Assembly: GCA_900319385.1 (NCBI GenBank)
Contig: ONOG01000013.1
Location: 1 to 58,419, forward strand
Origin: an uncultured Prevotellaceae bacterium
GTDB lineage: Bacteria > Bacteroidota > Bacteroidia > Bacteroidales > Bacteroidaceae
Length of the DNA stretch: 58,419 bases
Direction: 5' to 3'
Both the position numbers and the translations under genes were made by a program. The notes under the pieces were generated by a model, which ran no database searches, was not told where the DNA came from, and saw only the letters and a program-made list of their open reading frames with translations. Below are positions 49,224 through 57,296 of this stretch, piece after piece (position 1 is the stretch's first letter; each line of letters begins with the position of its first letter).

Positions 49224-49811
49224 ATGGGAAAGAAAAGAAAAATGCCAGGACTGAACACCAGTTCGACGGCCGACATCTCGTTCATGTTGCTCATCTTCTT
49301 CCTTGTGACCACTTCAATGGACACCGACCAGGGTCTCGGACGTACACTGCCGAAGCCCCCAGAGGATGACCAGTTGAACAACGAAATCAAAGTCAAGGAA
49401 CGCAACATTCTCAACATCCGTATCAACAAGGACAACTACCTGATGATCGGTGACGACTATGTGACCGTTGCTGACGTGAAGGAGAGAGCAAAGGAGTTCA
49501 TCGCCAACAAGGAGAACCGCAAGGACCTCCCCGAACTCAAGCCGAAGAAAATCAAGCTGCTCGGACAGCGCATGATTACCGAAAACCATGTCATCTCCGT
49601 CCAGACCGACCGCGGCACGAGCTATGGCGTTTACTTCGCAGTACAGGATGCCCTTGTGGCAGCTTACAACGAACTGCGTGACGAACTTGCTAAAGAAGAG
49701 TTTGGCGTAGTTTACGCCAACTGCACCAAGGAAGAGCAAGAAGCGATTCGTGAAGTATATCCTCAGAAGATTTCTGAGGCAGAACCTAAAAAATACGGAC
49801 AGGCACTATGA
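49224..49811 (+). CDS. exbD: ExbD/TolR family protein, first copy
   Basis: A 195-residue biopolymer transport protein with the conserved start PGLNTSSTADISFMLLIFFLVTTSMDTDQGL. The single membrane span carries the aspartate (in TADISF) that is protonated during motor rotation. The periplasmic part is longer than in E. coli ExbD (141 residues). It ends 4 nt into the next exbD gene (ATGA overlap at 49808-49811), so the two copies are translated in close coupling and may form a mixed dimer inside the ExbB pentamer. Confidence 0.92.
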   Translation: MGKKRKMPGLNTSSTADISFMLLIFFLVTTSMDTDQGLGRTLPKPPEDDQLNNEIKVKERNILNIRINKDNYLMIGDDYVTVADVKERAKEFIANKENRKDLPELKPKKIKLLGQRMITENHVISVQTDRGTSYGVYFAVQDALVAAYNELRDELAKEEFGVVYANCTKEEQEAIREVYPQKISEAEPKKYGQAL

Positions 49812-50275
49812 GTAGATTTAATAAAAACGGCGGCAGAGAAATGCCGGAGATGAACACCTCATCTCTCCCCGACTTGATCTTCACCATCCTGTTCTTCTTC
49901 ATGATGGTAACCACCATGCGTGAAGTGACGCTGATTGTGAAGTTTGACAAGCCGACAGGTACTCAGCTTGAAAAGCTCGCCCGTAAGTCCTGCACATCGT
50001 TCATCTACATCGGTCAGCCGACCGAGGCGATGCGCGCACAGGTGGGTTCTGGTACACGTATCCAGCTGAACGACAAGTACGCTGAACCTTCAGAAGTTTA
50101 CGACTACGTGAGCGCAGAGCGTAACGAACTTGCCGAAGTTGATAAGCCTTTCTTCACCGTATCGCTGAAAGCCGACCACAACACCCCGATGGGTATTATG
50201 ACGGACGTAAAGCAAGTGCTACGTAAGGCTTATGCTCTGAAGATTGTCTATTCAGCTAATAAACCACGCGAGTAA
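49808..50275 (+). CDS. exbD: ExbD/TolR family protein, second copy
   Basis: A 155-residue ExbD paralog: [34 protein letters not shown] has the same membrane-span pattern, with Asp in SLPDLIF. The periplasmic domain differs clearly from the first copy. It starts at an ATGA overlap with the upstream gene and is the last gene before the terminator at 50310-50347. Two unlike ExbD proteins in one operon are common in Bacteroidetes. Confidence 0.92.
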   Translation: MSRFNKNGGREMPEMNTSSLPDLIFTILFFFMMVTTMREVTLIVKFDKPTGTQLEKLARKSCTSFIYIGQPTEAMRAQVGSGTRIQLNDKYAEPSEVYDYVSAERNELAEVDKPFFTVSLKADHNTPMGIMTDVKQVLRKAYALKIVYSANKPRE

Positions 50276-50309
50276 ACTCGATTTAGCCGCTTGGTTAACA
50301 ACATCATCA

Positions 50310-50347
50310 AAGGAGTGGCTTCGCCTACAGCAAGCCACTCCTTTTTT
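50310..50347 (+). terminator. Terminator of the exb operon
   Basis: AAGGAGTGGCTT (50310-50321) pairs perfectly with AAGCCACTCCTT (50332-50343), followed by a T run. Confidence 0.9.
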
Positions 50348-50360
50348 AATATTCATCGCT

Positions 50361-51155
50361 ATGAAGCAATATCTCGACCTTCTCAACCGCATTCTCACCG
50401 AGGGCGTGCAGAAGGAGGACCGCACCGGCACTGGCACGATTTCCGTGTTTGGCCATCAGATGCGTTTCGATTTGGAGAAAGGATTTCCGCTTCTCACTAC
50501 AAAGAAACTGCATCTGAAGTCCATTATCTATGAACTCCTGTGGTTTTTGCAGGGCGACACCAATGTGCATTACCTGCAAGAGCACGGTGTGCGCATCTGG
50601 AACGAATGGGCAGACCCCGATGGCGGGTTGGGACACATCTATGGCTACCAGTGGCGTTCATGGCCCGACTACAACGGTGGCCACATCGACCAAATCACCG
50701 ACGTGGTGAACCAGATTAAGAACAATCCCGACTCGCGTCGCATGATTGTTTCGGCTTGGAATGTTGCCGACTTGGGGAACATGAACTTGCCTCCGTGCCA
50801 CGTGCTGTTCCAGTTCTACGTAGCCGATGGCCGTCTCTCGTGCCAGCTCTATCAACGTAGTGCCGACACCTTCCTGGGTGTTCCGTTCAACATTGCCAGC
50901 TACTCGCTGCTGACGATGATGATGGCGCAGGTTTGTGGCTTGCGACCAGGCGACTTTGTCTATACAACAGGTGATACGCACGTCTATCTCAACCACATCG
51001 AACAGGTGAAGTTGCAGCTCACCCGCACGCCGCGTCCCCTTCCGACGATGCGCATCAATCCCGAGGTGAAGGACATCTTTTCCTTCCAGTACGAAGATTT
51101 CACCCTTGAGGGCTACGATCCCTGGGATCATATCAAGGGCGTAGTGAGTGTGTAA
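50361..51155 (+). CDS. thyA: Thymidylate synthase
   Basis: A 264-residue enzyme, the same length as E. coli ThyA, making dTMP from dUMP with methylene-tetrahydrofolate. Landmarks are [18 protein letters not shown] at the N-terminus, [14 protein letters not shown], the dUMP-phosphate arginines in [11 protein letters not shown], the catalytic Cys in [12 protein letters not shown] and the [17 protein letters not shown] loop. The frame is open to a TTG at 50244 inside exbD; ATG 50361, 14 nt after the exb terminator, gives the canonical start [12 protein letters not shown]. folA follows after a short repeat, so the pair forms the usual dTMP/folate cycle unit. Confidence 0.97.
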   Translation: MKQYLDLLNRILTEGVQKEDRTGTGTISVFGHQMRFDLEKGFPLLTTKKLHLKSIIYELLWFLQGDTNVHYLQEHGVRIWNEWADPDGGLGHIYGYQWRSWPDYNGGHIDQITDVVNQIKNNPDSRRMIVSAWNVADLGNMNLPPCHVLFQFYVADGRLSCQLYQRSADTFLGVPFNIASYSLLTMMMAQVCGLRPGDFVYTTGDTHVYLNHIEQVKLQLTRTPRPLPTMRINPEVKDIFSFQYEDFTLEGYDPWDHIKGVVSV

Positions 51156-51159
51156 AGCC

Positions 51160-51195
51160 TCACCCCCTAACCCCCTCTCCGAAGAGCGAGGGGGG
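51160..51195. repeat. REP-like GC repeat between thyA and folA
   Basis: CTCACCCCCTAACCCCCTCT...AGAGCGAGGGGGG, a hairpin of the same GC-rich family as 24970 and 55938. Confidence 0.6.
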
Positions 51196-51235
51196 AAGCC
51201 TGCAGTGGGAGAACGAAAGAATATATTAAAAGTAT

Positions 51236-51754
51236 ATGAGAATATCTATTATTGTCGCCATTGCCGAAAATCGTGCCATCGGCTTCGAGAATCATCTGCT
51301 TTATCGTCTGCCCAACGACCTGAAACGTTTCAAGGCTTTGACGAGCGGACACACCGTTGTGATGGGTCGTCGCACGTTCGAATCCCTGCCGAAGGGAGCA
51401 TTGCCCAATCGGCGTAACATCGTGCTTTCCACCACGCAGACGTCTTTTCCTGGTGCCGATACGTTTCCTACGCTCGAAGCCGCGCTGAAGGATTGCCACA
51501 TGAGGGCAGCTCTTCGTGATGTGCAGGCACAGGACGTGTATGTGATTGGAGGAGCCAGTGTCTATGAGCGTGCTCTTCCGTTTGCCGACCGTCTCTGTCT
51601 GACTTATGTCTATGACACCCCGACTGAGGCCGATACGTTCTTTCCCGAAATTGACATGACTCAGTGGAAAGAGGTTTGGCGCGAAGAGCACGAAGCCGAC
51701 GAACGCCATGCACAACGATATGCGTTCGTGGACTACGAACGTGACCACGAATGA
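51236..51754 (+). CDS. folA: Dihydrofolate reductase
   Basis: A 172-residue reductase restoring tetrahydrofolate after the thyA reaction. Landmarks are ISIIVAIAENRAIGFENHLLYRLPNDLKRFK (the Met20-type loop, with Asp in LPNDLK as the active-site acid), TVVMGRRTFESLPKG, RRNIVLST, the NADPH-binding VIGGASVYERAL and LTYVYDTPTEADTFFP. The last codons and TGA lie in the left arm of a perfect 44-bp inverted repeat, so the extreme C-terminus (RDHE) is repeat-encoded. Confidence 0.96.
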   Translation: MRISIIVAIAENRAIGFENHLLYRLPNDLKRFKALTSGHTVVMGRRTFESLPKGALPNRRNIVLSTTQTSFPGADTFPTLEAALKDCHMRAALRDVQAQDVYVIGGASVYERALPFADRLCLTYVYDTPTEADTFFPEIDMTQWKEVWREEHEADERHAQRYAFVDYERDHE

Positions 51755-51860
51755 GTTGAAACCACGAATTACACGAATGACACGAATAATATAAGTTTTT
51801 CTCATTCAAAGAAAAAATTCGTGTCATTCGTGTAATTCGTGGTTTCAACTCATTCGTGGT
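51744..51860. repeat. Perfect 44-bp inverted repeat between folA and the DUF262-HNH gene
   Basis: 51744-51787 is the exact reverse complement of 51817-51860 (44 of 44), with a 29-nt loop. Each arm holds four CACGAAT words (51746, 51763, 51772, 51781). It contains the folA stop and ends 10 nt from the stop of the leftward nuclease gene, so it would terminate both. Confidence 0.92.
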
Positions 51861-51869
51861 TTCGAGTTA

Positions 51870-52994
51870 TTATTTGCTCCCTTTCCGCCGGTTACACTCT
51901 CGGCATAGCATTTGACAGTTTTCTTCGACAGTGCGGCCACCATCGCGCCAGGGTGTGATGTGGTCACCCTCCATAAATTCGTAGTCAAATTCCTTGCCGC
52001 ACAGAGGGCAAATATGATTCTGCTTTTCCCAGACAGCCAGCTTGATGTCCTCGGGGAAGGCACGCAGGTCGAGGTAGTGTTCGTCGCCCGTGAGCACGTA
52101 GGGGATGATGCCTGCCTGCTTCTGGATTTCGCTGTCGCGCATGAGTTGCGAAATCTGTTCACCGATGGCAACCGTGTCGAGCGTCTTGCTGCCATACCGG
52201 TCGTAGAGCATCGCCCAGTCGAGTCCTTTCATGATTTTTTTGAACCGGCGCATGTCGAAGTTCGTGATTGCCCAGTTGAGTACGTTCTGGAAGTAGGTCC
52301 ACAGATTGTTGGCGTTCGGGTCGTGCTGATGGTCGGCCATGTAGCCGACGGCACTCTGCAGCTTACCTTCGCGCCGTTCGTGGTCGGCCATCCATTCCAG
52401 TGCTTTCTTCAGAAAGTCCTGACGGATTGGAGTGCCGTTCACAAGGTCCTTGCCCAGTCGCCATGCACCGCAGTTCGACTTCGAGAAGTGACGCTTGGCG
52501 TCGCTGACGAAGGGTCCTGCATAGATGGCATTGTTGATTTCCTGTTCGTTCAGTGGTTTACCGGCGAGGTTGATGGTCTGGAACCATTCCAGTTTCTCAC
52601 TCGGCTCGCCTTCGCACACATACACCGTCAGCTGATAGTCGAGGATGCGCTGCTGAATGTCCGCTGGTTGGTTGAAGAAGTTCTTGAAGTCGTAGGCGAA
52701 CTTGCCAGCCACGTATTCGCAGAGCGAGAGAGTGCGTTGCTGACCGTCCATCACCTCGTAGGAACATTCGGCATCGTCCGAGCGTCGCACCCAGTACATC
52801 GTGTTGAGCGGATAGCCGTGCAGTACGGTGTTGATGACGGCGCGTTGTTCTTTCTCGTTGTAGATAAACTCGCGTTGATAGGGTGGGCGGATGTCGAGTT
52901 TTCCGTCGTAGCCCCGCACGCCTTGTTCGTCGTTGTTGACATAACCGCGGACAATCTCGCCCACCGTTATCTTTCGTTCTTCAATGGTCATCAT
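51870..52994 (-). CDS. DUF262-HNH endonuclease-like protein
   Basis: About 374 residues. The N-terminal DUF262 (ParB/GmrS-like) domain shows PPYQREF (36-42 counted from the second Met) and DGQQRT (82-87), the nucleotide-handling loop of GmrS-type proteins. The C-terminus is an HNH nuclease: CPLCGKEF (zinc, 328-335), EGDHITPW with catalytic His344, ENCQMLC and CRECNRRKGSK. DUF262 with a nuclease is the plan of type IV systems such as GmrSD, and of several phage-defence proteins. Lying 40 nt behind an EcoRI-like adenine methyltransferase, it is a good candidate for the cutting partner of a modification-dependent or methylation-guarded defence pair. The frame is open to 53120, but MMTIEERK at 52994 is the likely start. 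Confidence 0.82.
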   Translation of the reverse strand: MMTIEERKITVGEIVRGYVNNDEQGVRGYDGKLDIRPPYQREFIYNEKEQRAVINTVLHGYPLNTMYWVRRSDDAECSYEVMDGQQRTLSLCEYVAGKFAYDFKNFFNQPADIQQRILDYQLTVYVCEGEPSEKLEWFQTINLAGKPLNEQEINNAIYAGPFVSDAKRHFSKSNCGAWRLGKDLVNGTPIRQDFLKKALEWMADHERREGKLQSAVGYMADHQHDPNANNLWTYFQNVLNWAITNFDMRRFKKIMKGLDWAMLYDRYGSKTLDTVAIGEQISQLMRDSEIQKQAGIIPYVLTGDEHYLDLRAFPEDIKLAVWEKQNHICPLCGKEFDYEFMEGDHITPWRDGGRTVEENCQMLCRECNRRKGSK

Positions 52995-53034
52995 AATGTT
53001 TCTGTTTTGAGTGTGGACGTCCACGCTCCCAGTC

Positions 53035-54147
53035 TTACTGCTGGGGGTGTTTATTGCGGATGAGGATACGGCTATACACTTTCTCCAAAAGCATACCTTT
53101 GCGTAGTACTCCGCTTGCATTTAGGTCGTACGTTCCTTTTTTATTGAATTTGGCGTAATATGCTTGCTTACATTCTTGAGGAGTATAAACTTTGGTTTTT
53201 AGTTTATATAAATCCAAGTTTTCACACATCCCCAATATTTCAAATTGCTCTGGATTGTATTTGTCTAAAAAAGTTACGGGGACACCCATTATACCTGAGT
53301 AATCACGTGGAATGTCAGAAGTCTTGCTCACCTCAATTGCATTATAATTATCATAAGTAGGATAATCTTGGGGTGAATAATTGCATACTAAATCAATTTT
53401 TTCGTTTCGTTTTTTTGTTTCCAAATTAGTAAACCAATGAACACCTGAAACTCTTATCATTCCCTCGCGATGGTCGTTGGCCGTTGCAGTGTCTTTATAA
53501 GGAGAGACAAAGTGAGCAGCACCGCCTTTGAATCCGTAACCCAACCATATTTTATTGGTGATAATAAGAGGAAAAATTTCTTTGTATATGGCAGCACCCT
53601 GGTTCCCCACTATCAAAAACTTCTTTTCGTACTCCATTAGTTGTGCGACATATTCTCGGAAGAGGGAGAAGGGTGGGTTAGTGACGACGATGTCTGCCTG
53701 CTTCAGCAGTTCGATGCACTCGGGGTCGCGGAAGTCGCCCGTCTTGAGCGTGCTGAGCACGTTCTTGTCGTTTTGCAACAGGTAGCGGACGTCGCTGAGA
53801 TCGACGGCTCCGTCACCGTTCAGGTCGCGCACTTCCGTAATCTCCACCTTGTAGGCAATCTTCTTCGGTTCGCTGAAGCCGTCGCCAAAGTCGAGCATCA
53901 GTTCGTTGCCCTGCACGGGCGAACCGTTGTAGCTGGTGCAGATAAGCCGTTTCAACCCCAGTTGGTTGAACCGCAGGGCAAAGTACTTGAAGAAGTTCGA
54001 TTCGTACGGGTCGTCGCAGTTGCAGAGAATCGTCTTGCCACGGAAGTGCGGCCAGTAGTGTTGCAACTCGCGTTCGATGTCAACGAGTTGGGTGTAGAAC
54101 TCGTCTTTCTTTGCCGTCTTGGCGGCATTCAGATTTTTGTTAGCCAT
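53035..54147 (-). CDS. Adenine-specific DNA methyltransferase, EcoRI family
   Basis: A 370-residue N6-adenine methyltransferase. The start MANKNLNAAKTAKKDEFYTQ and the CNCDDPYESNFFKYF block are hallmarks of the M.EcoRI-like family; the catalytic motif is TNPPFSLF (156-163). A calcium-loop-like DLNGDGAVDLSD (108-119) sits in the first half, probably a family feature rather than a dockerin. The open frame reaches 54264, but MANKN at 54147 is the true start. DNA coding for residues ~170-340 (about 53140-53640) is clearly more AT-rich than the first half and the flanking genes, which suggests that the specificity half was exchanged. It lies directly upstream of the DUF262-HNH gene on the same strand. 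Confidence 0.88.
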   Translation of the reverse strand: MANKNLNAAKTAKKDEFYTQLVDIERELQHYWPHFRGKTILCNCDDPYESNFFKYFALRFNQLGLKRLICTSYNGSPVQGNELMLDFGDGFSEPKKIAYKVEITEVRDLNGDGAVDLSDVRYLLQNDKNVLSTLKTGDFRDPECIELLKQADIVVTNPPFSLFREYVAQLMEYEKKFLIVGNQGAAIYKEIFPLIITNKIWLGYGFKGGAAHFVSPYKDTATANDHREGMIRVSGVHWFTNLETKKRNEKIDLVCNYSPQDYPTYDNYNAIEVSKTSDIPRDYSGIMGVPVTFLDKYNPEQFEILGMCENLDLYKLKTKVYTPQECKQAYYAKFNKKGTYDLNASGVLRKGMLLEKVYSRILIRNKHPQQ

Positions 54148-54560
54148 GGTGTGATGATAGTCGTTTCGGAGCATCAGACTATCAATCACGCCAAGACGCA
54201 AAAAGGCGCGATGTACCTTATTGCGTTCAGCTATGAGGCAGCGTAGGAAGGAAACCTCAGTCACCTAATAAGAATACACCACACCTAAGTGTTAGTGCAT
54301 CTCCATTATTAGGCAACTAAGATGTCCAAACGAACACCTCAATCACAATTATTTCTGTGCGTTGTTTATTTCCAAGAAGTTTCCGAGGCTTTTGGCTGAA
54401 CGCGAAATAATAGCGATGCTTACGGAATCCGGTATTTCTCTTCCGAATCCGTTGCAAAATTACTGTTTTTCAAGAAAAGCACAAAATGGATTTCGAAAAA
54501 CTTTTGATGTAGAGGGTCGCAAGACAGGAATAATCATGTTTGGAATTGGAATTTCTTTTA
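54148..54560. other. Intergenic region upstream of the methyltransferase
   Basis: I find no gene here; short frames such as 54362-54592 have no recognisable content. Two weak inverted repeats are visible: ACGCAA/TTGCGT (about 54195-54226) and CCTAATAA/TTATTAGG (54264-54271 and 54306-54313). They could be operators for the methyltransferase promoter, but no TAnnTTTG box on the minus strand stands out. Confidence 0.4.
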
Positions 54561-54660
54561 AAGACAACATGAGACAACAAAGGACAACTTAAGACAACCT
54601 TTAATTGATTTTTAAGAACCTGTTGTCCCTTGTTGTCCTTTGTTGTCTCATGTTGTCTTC
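54561..54660. repeat. Perfect 28-bp inverted repeat built from decamer-phased GACAAC words
   Basis: 54561-54588 is the exact reverse complement of 54632-54659. GACAAC lies at 54563, 54573, 54583 and 54593, and GTTGTC at 54622, 54632, 54642 and 54652, each series with a 10-bp step. Confidence 0.9.
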
Positions 54661-54677
54661 AAATAAAAACAAAAGTT

Positions 54678-55238
54678 AGTTGCGATTTTGATAACTACGC
54701 GTCGCTGTGGTCACCGCCTGAGAATCGCGTAAAAGTCAGCGACCGACCCTTCGTTGGCGAATATCGCCTTTACAAAGCACCAAACGGAGGCGTCCGAACC
54801 GAGCACGTCTGGCCCTTTTGTCGGCAAAGCGCCGTCTGAGCGTCGGCAGACGGCGGTCGAACTGTCGGCAGACGGCGCACTGACCGACCAGCAGACGGCG
54901 CTTTGCCGACCGTCAGACTGCGCTCTGCCGACGCTCAGACGGCGGACAAACGATAGGTGTGTCGGCGCTTTGCTGGCAGTTTGTCGGCGGACAAACGACA
55001 TGTCGTCGACGGACAGATGCCAATCACAGTAGGGGCGGGTTCCCGCCCAACGAATGCTGGCACCCCGTTTTTTCGGATTCCCCACCAAAAATCTTCGTAT
55101 TTTTCGTTAATTTTCGTGTTTTTCGTTGTCGCAATTCTTCGTTTTTCCTTTGTCAAAATTCTATTTCGTCCGAATTTCTCCCACAAAAAAAGGGTGTTGA
55201 TATGTTAAAATCAGTGATTATTTAACATAACAACACCC
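54678..55238 (+). repeat. Large non-coding element, copy C (shorter)
   Basis: Same order of modules as copies A and B. Words are at 54820, 54842, 54864 (GTCGGCA), 54904, 54926 (TGCCGAC) and 54961, 54983 (GTCGGCG). The GC hairpin module is reduced to one GGGGCGGG-TT-CCCGCCC (about 55032-55049). The outer end forms a hairpin GGGTGTTG..ATGTTAAA / TTTAACAT..CAACACCC (55192-55238), which would terminate the leftward eda transcript. Confidence 0.88.
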
Positions 55239-55263
55239 CGAGTGTTTAACTATCCGATTGCCG

Positions 55264-55932
55264 CTATTTGCGGGCATTGCTGATGATGGCGAGGCATTCG
55301 CGGCATTTGTCGGTGACGTACTGCCAGTCTTCTGCCTCGACCTTGTCCTTGGGGAAGAGCTTGCTACCCATACCCACGCAGAAGACACCTGCGCGGAACC
55401 AGGCTGTAAGGTTCTCCTCAGTGGGTGCTACCCCGCCCGTGACCATGATTTTGGACCATGGCATCGGAGCCTTCAGACCTTTGACGAAGGCGGGACCATA
55501 GACGTCGCCAGGGAACACTTTGGTCAGGTCGCAACCCAGTTCCTGTGCCTTACCTACTTCACTCACCGAGCCGCAGCCAGGGCAATAGGGCACGAGGCGG
55601 CGGTTGCAAACAGGGGCCACATCGGGGTTGAACAAGGGACCGACCACGAAGCAGGCGCCGAGCTGGATGTAGAGTGCGGCGGTTGCCGCATCGACTACGC
55701 TGCCCACACCCATCGCCATCTCGGGACATTCGGCTGCAGCATATTTTACACACTCTGCAAACACTTCGTGGGCGAAGTCGCCGCGGTTGGTGAACTCAAA
55801 GGCGCGTACGCCTCCATCGTAGCAGGCCTTGATGACCTTTTTTGCTACTTCTGCGTTTTTGTGATAGAACACGGGTACCATGCCTGTGTCGCTGATCTTG
55901 GCCATGACAGCCAGTTTATCGAATCGAGCCAT
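55264..55932 (-). CDS. eda: KDPG/KHG aldolase
   Basis: A 222-residue class I aldolase cleaving 2-keto-3-deoxy-6-phosphogluconate to pyruvate and glyceraldehyde-3-phosphate. The TIM barrel shows AFEFTNRGD with the active-site Glu, [28 protein letters not shown], the Schiff-base Lys in [13 protein letters not shown], and KIMVTGGV. The frame begins at 55941, but MARFDKLAV at 55932 is the more natural start. Together with kdgK upstream on the same strand it completes uronate breakdown through 2-keto-3-deoxygluconate, the fate of galacturonate from pectin. Two REP-like hairpins lie between the genes, and the end of element copy C provides a terminator. Confidence 0.93.
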   Translation of the reverse strand: MARFDKLAVMAKISDTGMVPVFYHKNAEVAKKVIKACYDGGVRAFEFTNRGDFAHEVFAECVKYAAAECPEMAMGVGSVVDAATAALYIQLGACFVVGPLFNPDVAPVCNRRLVPYCPGCGSVSEVGKAQELGCDLTKVFPGDVYGPAFVKGLKAPMPWSKIMVTGGVAPTEENLTAWFRAGVFCVGMGSKLFPKDKVEAEDWQYVTDKCRECLAIISNARK

Positions 55933-55937
55933 AAGAC

Positions 55938-56073
55938 CCACCCCCCGACCCCTCCCTGTGAGAGAGGGGCGTAGAATGATTTGTGGGAGTTATATATTCT
56001 ACTAATTAGTAAATAATGTTTGGAAAAAGTGACTGCTCCCTCCCTCACGGGGGGAGGGGCTGTGTGAGGGTCC
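55938..56073. repeat. Two REP-like GC hairpins between kdgK and eda
   Basis: CCCCTC/GAGGGG-type hairpins at 55938-55970 and 56036-56073, in opposite orientation, joined by 65 bp of AT-rich DNA. In an operon transcript they would form stem-loops that could stabilise or separate the two messages. Confidence 0.65.
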
Positions 56074-56074
56074 G

Positions 56075-57097
56075 TTATCTCTGAACTCTGCCGCTGGCGT
56101 TGCCGCCTGCGAGAGCCCTCACTTCTTCTTCAGATACGAGGTTGAAGTCGCCTGGGATGGTGTGCTTGAGGGCAGAGGCAGCCACGGCAAATTCGAGGGC
56201 TTCACCCTGTGTTGCCATGGTGAGCAGACCGTGGATGAGTCCGCCGCTGAACGAGTCGCCACCACCCACACGGTCGATGATGGGATTGATGTCGTAGCGC
56301 TTCGACTGGTAGAACTCCTTCCCGTCGTAGATGAGGGCTTTCCATCCGTTGTGGCTGGCGCTGAAGCTTTCGCGCAGGGTCGAGACGACGTACTTGAAGC
56401 CAAATTCCTGCATCATCTGACGGAAAATGCCTTCGTAGCCGGCTGCGTCGGTCTTGCCACCCTCGACATCTGCATCGGGCTTAAAGCCCAGACAGAGTTC
56501 GGCGTCTTCCTCGTTGCCGATGCACACATCGACATACTGCATGAGCGGACGCATGATGCTGATGGCCTTCTCCGACGTCCACAACTTCTTGCGGAAGTTG
56601 AGGTCGCAGCTCACGGTCACTCCATGTCGCTTGGCGGCAATGCATGCCTGACGCAGACATTCGGCCGAGGCGTCGCTGATGGCCGGCGTGATGCCTGACC
56701 AGTGGAACCAGTCTGCTCCCTCGAAGATGGCGTCGAAGTCGAAATCCTCGGGGCTGGCTTCGGCGATGCTTGAGTTGGCACGGTCGTAAATCACTTTCGA
56801 GGGACGCATCGAGGCACCTGTCTCGGCATAGTAGAGGCCAACACGGTTGCCACCACGGACAATGTAGTCGGTGTTGACACCATAGCGACGCATGCCGTTC
56901 ACAGCCATCTGACCGATTTCGTGCTTGGGCAGCTTGCTGACAAAGTAGGCATCGTGTCCGTAGTTTGCCAAGCTGATTGCTACATTGGCCTCACCGCCGC
57001 CAGGAGTGACACAGAGTCGGTCCACCTGAACGAAGCGGTAGTTGCCCTCGGGCGAAAGACGCAGCATGAGCTCGCCCATTGTAATAACTTTAGCCAT
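56075..57097 (-). CDS. kdgK: 2-keto-3-deoxygluconate kinase (PfkB family)
   Basis: A 340-residue sugar kinase of the PfkB/ribokinase family phosphorylating 2-keto-3-deoxygluconate. It has MGELMLRLSPEGNYRF at the start, the substrate-binding GGGEANVAISLANYG, SCDLNFRKKLW, the PfkB signature DRVGGGDSFSGGLIHGL with the catalytic Asp in GGGDSF, and a nucleotide-binding C-terminus. The MGE(L)MLRLSPE and LNFRKKLW wording is typical of Bacteroidetes KdgK. Its product is the substrate of eda, the next gene. It is divergent from a LacI regulator that probably controls both. The -7 box at 57141-57148 leaves a ~37-nt leader. Confidence 0.93.
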   Translation of the reverse strand: MAKVITMGELMLRLSPEGNYRFVQVDRLCVTPGGGEANVAISLANYGHDAYFVSKLPKHEIGQMAVNGMRRYGVNTDYIVRGGNRVGLYYAETGASMRPSKVIYDRANSSIAEASPEDFDFDAIFEGADWFHWSGITPAISDASAECLRQACIAAKRHGVTVSCDLNFRKKLWTSEKAISIMRPLMQYVDVCIGNEEDAELCLGFKPDADVEGGKTDAAGYEGIFRQMMQEFGFKYVVSTLRESFSASHNGWKALIYDGKEFYQSKRYDINPIIDRVGGGDSFSGGLIHGLLTMATQGEALEFAVAASALKHTIPGDFNLVSEEEVRALAGGNASGRVQR

Positions 57098-57140
57098 AAA
57101 AATAGGTATAATAAGTTGTTGGATAGCCTTTAACTGTGGG

Positions 57141-57183
57141 CAAAGTTACGACAAAAAAGTGAAAAGTGAAAAGTGAAAAGAGA
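57141..57183 (-). promoter_or_regulatory. kdgK -7 box with AAGTGAAA repeat upstream
   Basis: CAAAGTTA at 57141-57148 (TAACTTTG on the minus strand, in the TTGTCGTAACTTTG context also found before rfbB). AAGTGAAA x3 at 57156-57183 fills the region where -33 and regulator sites would be expected. Confidence 0.6.
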
Positions 57184-57264
57184 AAAATGCTTTTGTTTTT
57201 GCCGAACGAAAGGATTATATCCAATTTTTGTTGGGTTTATCGCACACTTCCGTCGTTTTTTTCG

Positions 57265-57272
57265 TATCTTTG
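57265..57272 (+). promoter_or_regulatory. -7 box for the LacI-type regulator
   Basis: TATCTTTG, 24 nt before ATG 57297. The longer open frame from 57228 spans this box and is rejected. Confidence 0.6.
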
Positions 57273-57296
57273 CAAGAGAAAAGAAAAAGTACCGAC

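Noticed and set aside
53790..53830. Dockerin-like DLNGDGAVDLSD in the methyltransferase
   Set aside because: A single calcium-loop-like motif inside the methyltransferase fold, as I recall from other EcoRI-family members; no cohesin, cellulosome gene or second dockerin repeat.
54362..54592. 76-codon frame before the 28-bp inverted repeat
   Set aside because: No family resemblance, no promoter or ribosome site, and it runs into the repeat arm.
51870..55238. The methyltransferase-nuclease region as a prophage or integrated element
   Set aside because: No integrase, phage gene or att-like direct repeat is visible; only inverted repeats flank it.
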